Shown here: one piece after another, positions 10,430 through 21,416 of the stretch
Numbering within the stretch: the first letter of the stretch is position 1
Layout: every line of letters starts with the position of its first letter
From: Hofstenia miamia
Taxonomy: Eukaryota > Xenacoelomorpha > Acoela
Direction: 5' to 3'
Length of the DNA: 64,000 nt
NCBI GenBank assembly: GCA_004352715.1
Contig: SCFE01000069.1
Coordinates: 1,692,894 to 1,756,893, forward strand
Notes under the pieces: model-generated
Told to the model about the DNA's origin: nothing
Database searches by the model: none
The model's input: the letters and a program-made list of their open reading frames with translations, nothing else
Translations under genes and position numbers: made by a program

Positions 10430-11310
10430 ATCAATAGTTTTTGTGTATTCTTTCTGTTTCCATGTTTATTTCCGGTATCACAGTGATTTTATCTTTATAT
10501 GCCATTATTGCTTGTGTTGTGTCTAGTGTAAATGCATCATCAAATACGACGTGCACTGTACTATGCATGTATGGCCTCTCCAACATTTCATTCATATCCT
10601 GTGGATAACTAATAATGACATTTACTTTTGGCCTGTTATTGGCGTTGAGCACAATTGGTAAGAATTTCCCTTTGACTCTCATGACTTTTCATATATGGGT
10701 TTTTGTTTCTGGCAATAGTTTTGCAAATGCATTATAGTGCATCTTTGAAGTTCCCATGAAATAAGGATGTAGTGTTTACCCATCTATCTTTGACATTCAT
10801 TTTTCTCTTTCTTTTGATCTAACTGTTCTCTCTGATGTTTTTTCTGAGGAGGCATGTAGCTGGGTCATCTTTAATGGTAGTTTACTGGTGCTCGGTTCAC
10901 AGTCTGAAGGCTGTGAATCTGTGCTGATATTTTCTACTGCTTCACCCTTGAATCGGCTCACAGTTACTCCTATCAGCACTTGACCAGCTGTGGTTCTGGA
11001 TGAGATGACATCAGCCTTGAATCACTTTTGTATCTCCACAGTTCTTCCACCACTTACACCTTCCCCTGGAACTCCTCATGTCTCACCACCCTTGAATCAG
11101 TGTTGTGGACTTTGGGAGGGAAAGTTGTGCTGCGCACCAGTTTTCTACGTGCCCTTGAATTGGCGGTGCAGATCCCTGGTGGGAGAGGCTTTTTGTCCAT
11201 TGGTCTCTCTGCCCTTGAATTGGCCTTGAGGACTACTAGGACGCTGTCTAACTCTATGTCATCTATTCATCAGTTCTTTGTTCTCGTCCCTTCTGCCCTT
11301 GATTCGACTT
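10430..11310 (-). pseudogene. ORF3 N-terminal part, F1 copy B
   Basis: The ORF3 frame is +1 relative to the end of pol and overlaps it near 11263-11310. Its first half has six in-frame repeats of the type [R/Q]-[F/I]-K-[G/A], at + positions 10945, 11014, 11089, 11152, 11212 and 11296. All spacings are multiples of three (69, 75, 63, 60, 84). Two repeats have TGA where Arg is expected. Then follow a Ser/Thr-rich linker (10979-10797) and the conserved block FLPIVLNANNRPKVNVIISY, then MHSTVHVVFDDAFTLD (10682-10431). ORF3 stops at ~10430, and the remainder and the 3' LTR are absent. Confidence 0.7.
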
Positions 11311-14300
11311 CTGGTTTGAGAACTTCTTCACACTCTCATTCTTCTGTTTGTTGTCGAGAGTTCCTCTGGCTGCTGGGCTCTGCACACTCTCTTCTTCATT
11401 GGTGGGTGCATCATTTCCTTCTAGTTTCCTAAATGCAGTTAATAAATTTATATCCCATGTTTCAGGGTCATATATAGGTTTATTTCTCACTGCCCTCTGA
11501 GGCAGTGTTCTTTGACTTGGGTCATCATCTCTGATCTCCACTGTGTATTCATCATCAAATTCTTCTTCATGTGCACTATCTAAATCATACATATCATATA
11601 TAATCTCATTGCTGTTAATTCGGCATATTCTAAATTCAGCATTGTCATCTATCTTCATTTCTTCAATGTCTGCTGTTGCTCTCTTCAGGTTTTGAAAATG
11701 TAAAAGTCTATTGTTGTCTAGCATGTATTCATTGTTCAGTAGTGTTTGTGTTATCATGTGGGGACCATACTGTTTTCAACTTCCAGACTTGGTTCATGTC
11801 TACAAGTTTATTCGGTGTGAACATGTATACCTTAATGCCTACTTTGTGTGTGTGACCATAGATTTTTTAATTATAATTGCATTGTTGTCTCACTGCTGAC
11901 TTCTTTATGTTGTAACACATCATTTCATGAATTCCTGTGATCTGATTTCTTAATTGTTGTATGTATGCATTATCCAATTTCCCGCTGTAATTGGTGTACT
12001 GCATCGAGAGTGGGGTTGCTGCTTCTCTTCCGAACATGGCTTTGAATGGTGATACTCCAGTTGTTGCATGTACCAAGGTATTGTATTAATATTTGATCAT
12101 TTTGATAACCTCTCTCCATTTATTTCCTCATATTCGTGTTGTTGCTACCCTAATTAGCTTGATCAATGTTTGGTTAATACGCTCTACTGCTCTGTTGGCC
12201 TGAGGGTGATAGGCGGTTGTCTGTTCACTTGCAATTTCCAATAGCTTTGCCATCTCTTGGAAAAGTCCACTTTTGAACTGAGGTCCTTTATTTGTTATGA
12301 TCATTTCCATTGGTCCCAATCTCAATATCCATTCTTTTAAGACTAGCTTGGCTGTGGTTTCCGCCGTGGTGTTCCACATCAGGACAATTCTTGCATATTT
12401 GGTAAAGTTGTCCATCACTAGTAGGTACTGATAACCTTTGGCGTCCTTTGATAGCATCTCCAAATCTATATGAACTATTTCATTGGGTTGCATTGCAATG
12501 ATTTTCTCTAATGGTGCTCATTGTTTTGGGAAGTGCTGTTTATTGTTTAGGAGGCATGTCATGCATTTGTTAATGATGTCTTTGACGACTTTGCTGATGG
12601 CTGTTGTTATGAACTGTGCGTTGAATGTTTTCTCTGTCTGTGTTATTCCTAAGTGGCCTTTTTCGTGGATTTTCCATATTAATTCCCTCTTGAAGTAATC
12701 AGGTATCGTGATTTGGTTATTTCTGGCTTCAACATATAGCAGTCCATTCTTGTTGATCTTCCACTTGTAACATTCATAATATCCTGCTGTTATTTTAGAT
12801 AATATCATTCGTGGTTCTTTAATCTTTTTTATAATCTTGCTTAGGACTATGTCATCTTTTTGTTTGTCCACTATCTCTTGTTCTGTTATTTCCTCTCTTA
12901 TGAGTATCAGTAGTACTGCTTGACCTTTCTTATCCACATTTATCTCTGGCAGCCCCTCGTATTCAGTGTGTGGCAGGAACTGAAATTGCTTCTTCTCTCC
13001 ATCTGTTTTTGTTGCATCTCTTTGGTACTCTGGGAGTGATGTCCAGAAATCCGCGTTGTTGTGTAATGTGCCTTTTCTGTGTTCAATTGTAAATGTGAAA
13101 TCGTTTAGGTACTCAATCCACTGGGACACTATTCCGGACTTATCTCCCGAAAACTTCTTCAACCAGGCCAGACTGCTGTTATCTGTTTGTACTCTAAACT
13201 CCCTTCCTATGAGGAAATGTCGAAATTTTTTGATGCTTTCAATCAGTGCGAGCATTTCTACTTTGGTGGAGCCGTAGTTCTCTTTGCTAGCCCTTAGCTT
13301 GCGGCTGAAGAACTGGATGGGTACTTCTTTCCCGTTTCTTATTTGGCCCAATGTTGCTCCAATTGCCACCTTACTTGCGTCGCAATCTAGTATGAATTTC
13401 TCATTGTAATCAGGTGTGTTGAGGGAAGGTAATTTCGCGAATTCTTCTTTGATGTTATTGAGTTCCTCTTGTTCTTGCCACGTCCATACAAATGGAACTG
13501 CCTTCCTCATCAATCAGGTCATCTTTGCCATTTTTCCAGCTATATTTGGAATAAAGGTTCTGTAGTAATTGAAGAACCCCATGACTCTCTGTATATCTTT
13601 TTTATTATTTGGTTTCTCTATCTTCTGGATCATCTCTCTGGCATTGTCCTTCATGCATATCCTCCCTTTTTCTATCGTCTTTCCAAGGAACACTATTTTT
13701 TCTTTCAGGATATCGCACTTATTTCCGTTGATTCAGAGTCCCGCGTTTTCTAAAATCGTTAGTGTCCTTTCCAATTTTTCCAGGTGTTCTTGGACTGTGT
13801 TGCTTGTGACAATGATGTCATCTATATAGGCGTCGACTCCCTCTTCCATTCAATGTGTCTTGTTTTTAAGTACCTTCATTATGTATCTCTGAAATGTTGC
13901 TGGTGTGTTGCAAAGTCCGAACGCCATATATATCCATTCATACAGCCCGTATGGGGTTATGAATGCTGTCTTCTCTATGTCCTCTTCTTCCATTTTCACT
14001 TGCCAGTAAGCCTTACATAAATCCAAAGTTGTAAAATATTTATGTTTACTGGCTTTGTAGAGCATGTCTTCTATTTGCGGTAAGGGGTACGAATCCTTCT
14101 TTGTCACCTCATTGAGTTTACGGAAATCAATGCATAGTCAGTACTTATTTCCCTGCTTTACGAACATGGTTGGTGCTGCGTATGGGCTTTCACTCGGCCG
14201 GATGATTTTATTGTCAATTAGTTCTTCTAGTATCCGATTGTATTCTTCCTTCAGCTGCTTGGGTACTCTTCTGACTGGTAATTTGATCAGTTTGTCTGTT

Positions 14301-15374
14301 GTCATGACGATTTTTTTCACCTACTGCCTGACCAACACTTATCTCTCCATAGTTGAATATACATTTATGCTTTTCTAGAAGTGTCCTTAGTTGCATGATG
14401 TCTTGTTCTTCTAGATGTTGATAATCCTCATCATTTATCTCAGGTACCCTGTGTGTATCTTCCTCATCTGCTATCGTCCCAATGCCCTCGACTTGGCTTA
14501 TGGGAGTACTCGCAACTTTGATGGTGTTCGTCCACTTGCCCTCAAGTCGGCAATGTGGAGTACTATCCACTTTCCTTTGCAAGTCCTTGAATCGACTATG
14601 CAAATTACTTTCTCCATCGTCGTCTTCCATTGCCTTCCAAATATGTCTGATGTTGGTTCTAATGTATTTTCTGTATATTCTTATCTGAGATCTTTTCAGA
14701 TTCACATTCTGGTTTGTAGTATTGAGAATTGGTACCCTTCCTTTCCTGTGTTTTATCGTACAAATGCTAGACAGCATTGAAACTCATTTGGTGTTAATGC
14801 CTTTATTGTCATATAGCATTATATCAGCTGTGATATTGTCTTCTGTCTTGATTGTGTGCATTTTCCACTGATGCGGCTGTAGATGAATGTCTTCTTGCAA
14901 TTGAAATGTAATTGTTCTCTGTTTTTCCTGTTCCTCTTTGATTTCCATCTCCTCTTCTTTTACTTTTATTGTTTTGTTGTCGTAGTTAATGACACAACCA
15001 TTTTTTGTCAGAAAATCATTTCCTAATATGACTTCGTATGGTAATGCATTGTTATGTGTATCCACCACCACTAGGTGTTGTTCGAACATTGTGTTCATGA
15101 TTCTCATTTGTGCAATGTTTATCATTCCCTTCATGTTGATATAATCCCCTGACGTGTTAATTAATCTCTTGTTACAATTCTTCATGTCTTCTTGTTGGAA
15201 TCCCAGTTTCGTAGCACATTCATCAGTAATTATAGATGTTGCTGCTCCGGTATCGATTGTTGCTTTTGTCATCACTCCATTAATGGCTATTGTTATCGTA
15301 TTCATCATGTCAAGGTTTGTTAGGATCATTATAGATGCATGGTTGTTATGAGTCAGCGCTCTACTTAGTTTTCC
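11263..15374 (-). pseudogene. pol: pol (PR-RT-RH-IN), F1 copy B
   Basis: The order is protease, RT, RNase H, integrase, typical of Ty3/Gypsy. Protease: IDTGAATSIITDECATKLGF (~15.25 kb) and EVILGNDFLT. RT: FVKQGNKY, a TGA, then LCIDFRKLNEV; LDLCKAYWQVKM; and YIDD at 13828-13817. RNase H: FILDCDASKVAIGATLGQ and TDNSSLAWLKKF. Integrase: HEKGHLGITQ...CMTC zinc finger, HIDLE, ITNKGPQF, AVERINQ. The second catalytic Asp is Asn (12290-12292), so the integrase is dead. There are at least six in-frame stops (mostly TGA). A 5-nt deletion near 14313, relative to copy A, breaks the frame before RT. A -1 shift joins it to gag. The protein cannot be made intact. Confidence 0.9.
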
Positions 15375-17035
15375 GACTCCTTGTCGGTTGGTGCTGCTTT
15401 ATCAATTTCGTCTTCCATCTGTAGTACGTCCTCTTCATTGTAGTATGCTTCCTTGTCACCAATGACGTTTATTTGCTTTGGGCAATCCGGTTTTTTGTGT
15501 CCTTTCTGTCCGCAACCATAGCATTTAACGTCTTTCTCTTTTAATTTCCTCATTTTTCCGTCCTTTCCCTTTACTTTTTTTATTTTTTCTTGTTTTGCTT
15601 CGGAGTAAGTTATATTAGGGTTGTGCGACTTGAAGTTGCTTTTCCATGTTGGTGCATCTCTGTACCATGCGGCTTTCTCATATATCTGAGCATTGTTCTC
15701 AATAGTGGCTTGTATATTGACAGCCTTCCTGATCATTCTTTCTAATTTGTCGTCAACATCGCATTTAATTTCAAACTGTGTTTTGATGCTTTCAGGCATC
15801 CCCTTGCAGATATGCGAGAACAAGTCGTATTTCGAATAACTGTTTCCTCTAGAGCTAAGCATCAGAAGCCGCTCGACTTGTTGCATATAATTTCGGATGT
15901 CATCAGTTTTTCTCATTTTTGTTGCGTTCAAGATAATTTGGTACTGGTTCTTGAAGCTTTCATTTTCGTAGTAATTAATGAAGTCTCCTATTAGCAATTG
16001 ATAGTCCCTTTTTGTCTCTGCGTCCAATAACAGATAGTGTTGGGATGCTGCTCCAGTTAGGTATAGTGGAAGTCTCGCTGCTGCTGCCTGTTGGCTCACT
16101 TTCCGTTCCGCCATTGTCAGTTCGAACATCTGCAGCCACTCGGCAAATGTAGGATTGTAGCCATCTACTTTCCCGTTGAATTTGGGTAGTGTCGCTTTGC
16201 ATGGTATTGTATCATTGGCTGTTAATTGCAGTAGAATCAAATTCTCATATTTTGGCTTTCTGTGATTTGTTCGCATATCCTCCTCTTGCAGTTGCATGGT
16301 CACTGCTTTTGTGATTTCGTTTATTATTTTTTGTTTTTCAAGGTCAGAATCTTCGTCTGATTCTTCAAATGTTACCTCCTTGTGGGTCAGCATTTGTGGT
16401 GCCTGTAACTCACTCTCCTTTCTGGCATGGAATTTGATTTCATGAGATTGCATGTTGTTTCTATTCTCTTCTTCTGTTGATTATAGCAGTCTCAATTTAT
16501 CTTTAAGTTGTTCCAATTCTCCTGCCTGTAGGTTGTTGTCCTTGATTAGTTGTCTGTTTGTTCTCTCTAGTTCTTGATTTTTCTCTTGCCATCACTGGTT
16601 TTCTTCTAAAAACCTTTTGTTTGACTCTGACAGTTGGTGAGTAAGGATTTTAATTTCATTTTGAAATAACTGTTTTTGTTCTTCTAATCACATTTCCATG
16701 TTTACTCTGATTTCGCTCAATATTGATTCGTTTTGTCATTCCATTTCTTTGACCTTCTCAGTCAATTGTTCTACTTGTTGTCTTAGGGTTTCCTCACTCT
16801 CTTGGCTCTTTTTTAACAACACCATTATATCTAGTGGGTTTGTGTCTATGGGGTTCGTCTCTGGGGGTGAACTAAAAGATTGTAGTTCTGTATCTGTGGC
16901 ATCTGTTGCTGAATTCTCACTGAAGTACGGCGATGATCAAATTGTTCTGGGAGTTACTGCTTTTGTTGCAGTTTTCTTTGTGCTTCCTTTTCTGGTTTTT
17001 GTCATTTTTCTTCTGGTTTGTAGTGGCTTTCCCAT
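15365..17035 (-). pseudogene. gag: gag, F1 copy B
   Basis: The ATG at 17035 (MGKPLQ) and the TAA at 15365 are in the same frame, 556 codons apart, exactly the length of copy C gag. The N-terminal third is basic, then Glu/Gln-rich coiled coil (about residues 100-210). The capsid core has NPTFAEWLQMFELTM, LPLYLTGAASQHYLLLDAET and YSKYDLFSHICKGMPESIKT. The C-terminal knuckle is CYGCGQKGHKKPDC. It forms the particle and binds RNA. Several stop codons lie upstream of 16453, leaving a clean 362-codon open frame for the capsid-nucleocapsid half. Pol follows in the -1 frame. Confidence 0.85.
15368..15374 (-). other. F1 gag-pol -1 frameshift region (imperfect)
   Basis: In gag frame the sequence is TCG GAA AAC TAA, and the protease frame is -1 and open across it. 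The heptamer GGAAAAC keeps the A-site AAC favoured at -1 shifts, but the P-site is not a perfect slippery match. GAAAAC followed by TAA or TAG is kept at the gag end in copies A and C and in the element at 62.75 kb. Confidence 0.5.
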
Positions 17036-17216
17036 CTCTAGGTTGTGATTCCAGGATCTCAGTGAAGTGCATTTGTTTGGTTTGGGGTATCTCTCTTCAT
17101 TTCATTGATAGTTGGTTTATGTAACAACTCATTGCTTTCATACTTTCACTTATAGCTTATACTGTCATTTTGTGGGTGGTTTAACTGAATGTTTCTTCTG
17201 TAGGTTTGCTGTTCTT

Positions 17217-17233
17217 GGCTGTCACAGTCGCCA
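17217..17233 (-). other. primer binding site, tRNA-Arg-like
   Basis: Immediately inside the LTR on the minus strand is TGGCGACTGTGACAGCC. It begins with TGG (pairs with tRNA CCA). It matches the Arg-tRNA primer site used by 412/mdg1-type elements (TGGCGACCGTGACAG, from memory) with one C-to-T difference. Confidence 0.65.
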
Positions 17234-17950
17234 TGTAACATCCTCTACCAGGCATTATCACTGTTTATCTACTGTTACTATATAATGTTAGCTGTGTTAT
17301 TGCAGGTAAGGATTTACTTGCTGTTACTGCTGGACTAGTTTCTCCCATTTATCTATGTAACCTTGATTTAACTGTTCAATGTTTAGGTGATGAAGCCATG
17401 TGGTAACCTCCATAACGATCTTCTAGTGGGCATCTGCTCAAAGCGGATCTCCACATCCAGTTTCACCATTCCATCTGATGCTTGAGTGTCACTTCTCAGC
17501 TCAATCAAAATAGCTTATGTGTACCCTATATTAGCTCAGTGCTTACTCAAGACAAGACACAACTTGACTTAAACTCTATTGTGTGAAATTGTAGTATCTA
17601 TTTGCAACCTGAACTGTTACTAGTTGTTCATTAAATATTACATGTAACCATTACCAAAATATATTGGCTTGTTTAAATATATTTATTTTGAACAACTTCC
17701 TAACCTACATTTACAATTTACTACATGTATGGTCACTTTATCAGTTGATTATGGGTCATTAATTTAGATCTAAAACAGTAATAGAATAATTCCTAAAGTT
17801 TGGCTTCCAACTGTTTGTTGACAATTAATTATCTAATACATGTAGAAGTGAAATGCTAGTCGGCTAATCAAGAGAAAACCCCTACACCTAACATAAGTGC
17901 ACTTTTATGCTCTGGCACAGAGATCCTAGAATCGTTCCCTGTGATGTATC
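17234..17950 (-). repeat. F1 5' LTR of copy B (truncated)
   Basis: It starts TGTAACATCCTCTACCAGGC next to the primer site and is collinear with other F1 LTRs up to GTGATGTATCCAG, where it stops. A unique 46-base piece (17951-17996) separates it from a second LTR start. The U3 part with TATA box and YY1-like motif is missing from this copy. Confidence 0.75.
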
Positions 17951-17996
17951 CAGTATTTATTAGATAATGATAAAGCTGCCCACTTTTGTAACATCC

Positions 17997-18584
17997 TCTA
18001 CCAGGCAATATCACTGTTTATCTACTGCTACTTTATAACGTTAGCTGTGTTATTGTGGGTAAGGATTTACTTGCTGTTACTGCTGGACTAGTTTCTCCCA
18101 TTTATCTATGTAACCTCGATTTAACTGTTCACTGTTTAAGTGATGAAGCCATGCGGTAACCTCTATAACGATCTTCTTCCAGACCACTACTAAACACTGC
18201 TTGATTAGCTCAACATTGTATTAAATAATCAAACTGTAAATGAAAGTGAAAATAAGAATTCTAAGTAAAATTCTTTATCAAATTCTTACAATAGTTTCAA
18301 TGTATTTATAGTAATTCCAAAAGAAGTACCTGTCGATTCAAATTTAAACTTCTGCCAAGATGGCAGCTATAAAATAATGTAAGCATCATTTAGTCAAAAG
18401 TATTTTTATCAACAGATACAAATATCTCTTTTTTGACACATATTTTATTCTTGGTTGCATTTTACAAATTAATCTAAAATAATAGCAACTGATCTAATTA
18501 TAATATTTTTAATCAACTCCTTTCCAATCTTATTCTCTTCTGCGACATTTGCAGCTTATTTCTGATTATTGGGATGATGCTACA
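17997..18584 (-). repeat. F1 3' LTR of upstream copy (internally deleted)
   Basis: A second TGTAACATCCTCTACCAGGC begins at 17997. After ~180 bases the sequence jumps to CCAGACCACTACTAAACACT and runs to the true terminus GGATGATGCTACA at 18584, next to a polypurine tract. About half of the LTR centre is missing. Side by side with 17234-17950 it forms a junction between two head-to-tail elements. Confidence 0.75.
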
Positions 18585-18594
18585 CGCCCCCCTC
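18585..18594 (-). other. polypurine tract
   Basis: On the minus strand GAGGGGGGCG directly precedes the LTR start TGTAGC. It doubles as the last codons of ORF3. Confidence 0.75.
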
Positions 18595-19206
18595 AGCTTG
18601 CGTTATTTTTAGGTCAGCTCATTTGCCATGCACCAGGGTGTCTGCATTTCAAATTATCTTTTCTGCCTGCTGATCAGACCACGTTGTTTTTTTCAAATTC
18701 CATTTGCTTTGTCATCTTTAGAACTGCTTCTCTTTCTGTCATTACAACATTTGTGTATTTCAGGAACCATGCTTCTCAGATGTCCTCTGCTATTGGTGTT
18801 ATCTCTCTTAGTTCGTTCATTTTCTGTGAGAAGATGTCATAATATTTCTGATATAGTTGTATTCCCTTAATGCTGATCATGAGTGTCATCTGTGCATCAG
18901 CTCTGCTTGTGTGTGCTAGGTCTTCTCTGATTTGGTTGTCGGGATAGAAAAACGTGAAAACTTTCCTTAAACTCTGAGTATTTGCCACATCCTTGTAAAA
19001 GAAACTGATGCTTTCTCTTACCTCTTCTTCTGTTATTGTATTGGGATCATTTTTGTTTAACCTCATTATTGTAATGATTTTGACCCTTTTTGTGACATCA
19101 TAGTAGCGGTATTTCTTTTCCCATATATCTTTCCAAACTATATCATTTACTCCAGAGAATAACATTATAGCTCTTGGGTTCTGCTCCTCAATTTTGTTTC
19201 TCAGAT

Positions 19207-19332
19207 CTTGGAGTTGCACATTTATTGGTTTTCCATGTGTGTAAAGCTGGTCTGGTGTTATCATTCCTTCTTGGAGTTGCACATTTATTGGTTTTCCATG
19301 TGTGTAAAGCTGGTCTGGTGTTATCATTCCTT
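19207..19332. repeat. 63-bp in-frame tandem duplication inside ORF3
   Basis: CTTGGAGTTGCACATTTATT recurs exactly 63 bases later (19207, 19270), so the encoded GMITPDQLYTHGKPINVQLQ is present twice. The F2 and 5.1-6.85 kb copies have it once. Confidence 0.9.
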
Positions 19333-20416
19333 TGATGTAGACCCTTTCTTTGTTGTCATTCTGTAGCAATATCACTTTTGATTTATTGTAGTCATCTCTT
19401 TCTATTATAGCTTTTGCTTTGCTTTCAGTGTTTATGTACAACTTATACTCATGTAGGAATGTCTTTGCAACCTTAACATCTTTTGGTAATCTCCACCATG
19501 GGAGGACCATTGGTATCATGACAGTTTCTGGCGGTGTGCAGATCAGGAGTTTTGTTTCTATTTCTCGTTCTATGTGTCAGTACAAGCCCTCTGTTGTTGA
19601 TGCTGTGGTAGCAGGGTAATTCATCTTGGCTTTGGGAATCATATCTCAGAATGCTTGTGTGAGTCCCCTTTGACTTAGCTTTAATCGTAGTTCTTCTTTA
19701 ATTTCCACTCTTGAAGTGATACACTTGACATCTATAGCCAGTTGATTGTATGGTCTCAATAATTCTTCCAGTTCTGTTCATGTGAAAGTTTCATTGGCGC
19801 CACTGTCTGTTGTTCTCTAATGCTCTGGAAGTTTCTTTCTTTTATATCTTTTGATTCTTTTGTAATTTTAATTTCGACCAGGAAACGCTCGTCATCTGTG
19901 TCTATCCATTCTATTGTCTTAGCTGGACTAATTTCTCCCCATTTCTCTATGTTTATCCTATTGATTGTCTGTTGTGTTTTGGGGGACAGTAGTAATCTGG
20001 ATGATGTTAGTAGTTGCTCCTCCTCTAGCATTTCTGCTTGGGACTTTGTAACCATTTTGCAGACTTCTACCAGGTCAGTAATACCTCCTCTTTTCATCAT
20101 TTCGGCGCTTTGAATGATCTTGGTAAATGTGCACCTCGGACTGTCTCGTTCATAGCATCCCATTTCATGGTCTAGTATTCTCTGCACGTTTTTCTGTGTT
20201 AGCATTTTTCGGATTTCAGCTGTGCTTGCAAGTTTTCTCTTAATAATTTTCTTTGTTGTAAGCCATGGCTGGTTTTGGAGTTGCTTCATCCATGTCTCGG
20301 ATGTTGTTCCCCACATGTATTTCCTCATTGGCTCATCAAATATCATGATTTCGCTGGGGCATATCCCCGTCTTATTTGTGATGCTTATTGCTGACATCTT
20401 CCCCAACGGATTTTCT

Positions 20417-21416
20417 NNNNNNNNNNNNNNNNNNNNNNNNNNNNNNNNNNNNNNNNNNNNNNNNNNNNNNNNNNNNNNNNNNNNNNNNNNNNNNNNNNNN
20501 NNNNNNNNNNNNNNNNNNNNNNNNNNNNNNNNNNNNNNNNNNNNNNNNNNNNNNNNNNNNNNNNNNNNNNNNNNNNNNNNNNNNNNNNNNNNNNNNNNNN
20601 NNNNNNNNNNNNNNNNNNNNNNNNNNNNNNNNNNNNNNNNNNNNNNNNNNNNNNNNNNNNNNNNNNNNNNNNNNNNNNNNNNNNNNNNNNNNNNNNNNNN
20701 NNNNNNNNNNNNNNNNNNNNNNNNNNNNNNNNNNNNNNNNNNNNNNNNNNNNNNNNNNNNNNNNNNNNNNNNNNNNNNNNNNNNNNNNNNNNNNNNNNNN
20801 NNNNNNNNNNNNNNNNNNNNNNNNNNNNNNNNNNNNNNNNNNNNNNNNNNNNNNNNNNNNNNNNNNNNNNNNNNNNNNNNNNNNNNNNNNNNNNNNNNNN
20901 NNNNNNNNNNNNNNNNNNNNNNNNNNNNNNNNNNNNNNNNNNNNNNNNNNNNNNNNNNNNNNNNNNNNNNNNNNNNNNNNNNNNNNNNNNNNNNNNNNNN
21001 NNNNNNNNNNNNNNNNNNNNNNNNNNNNNNNNNNNNNNNNNNNNNNNNNNNNNNNNNNNNNNNNNNNNNNNNNNNNNNNNNNNNNNNNNNNNNNNNNNNN
21101 NNNNNNNNNNNNNNNNNNNNNNNNNNNNNNNNNNNNNNNNNNNNNNNNNNNNNNNNNNNNNNNNNNNNNNNNNNNNNNNNNNNNNNNNNNNNNNNNNNNN
21201 NNNNNNNNNNNNNNNNNNNNNNNNNNNNNNNNNNNNNNNNNNNNNNNNNNNNNNNNNNNNNNNNNNNNNNNNNNNNNNNNNNNNNNNNNNNNNNNNNNNN
21301 NNNNNNNNNNNNNNNNNNNNNNNNNNNNNNNNNNNNNNNNNNNNNNNNNNNNNNNNNNNNNNNNNNNNNNNNNNNNNNNNNNNNNNNNNNNNNNNNNNNN
21401 NNNNNNNNNNNNNNNN
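20417..21416. other. assembly gap (1000 N)
   Basis: Exactly 1000 N. It falls between ORF3 (right part missing) and the C-terminal end of pol, so it presumably hides the pol-ORF3 junction of copy A. Confidence 0.95.

Larger units (their letters stand above)
18580..20416 (-). pseudogene. ORF3, C-terminal two thirds, F1 copy A
   Basis: Frame 20406-19756 contains NKTGICPSEIMIFDE, QNQPWLTTKKIIKRKLAST, INIEKWGE and EWIDTDDERFLVEIKIT, all shared with F2 ORF3. After stops come LRPYNQLAIDVKCIT and, in frame 19519-18776, NDNKERVYIKGMITPDQLYT, IMLFSGVNDIVWKDIWE, NKNDPNTITEEEVRESISFF and TSRADAQMTLMISIKGIQLY. It ends QAEGGV with TAG in the LTR (18582-18580). A 63-bp in-frame tandem duplication (19207-19332) doubles 21 residues. 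No signal peptide, membrane helix or known catalytic domain is recognised. The left part is lost in the N gap at 20417. Confidence 0.75.

Noticed and set aside
11028-11432. Plus-strand ORFs opposite pol, gag and ORF3, for example 134 codons here and similar ones at 14415, 24523 and 26145.
   Set aside because: They are antisense shadows of the minus-strand retroelement genes and lack any conserved feature.
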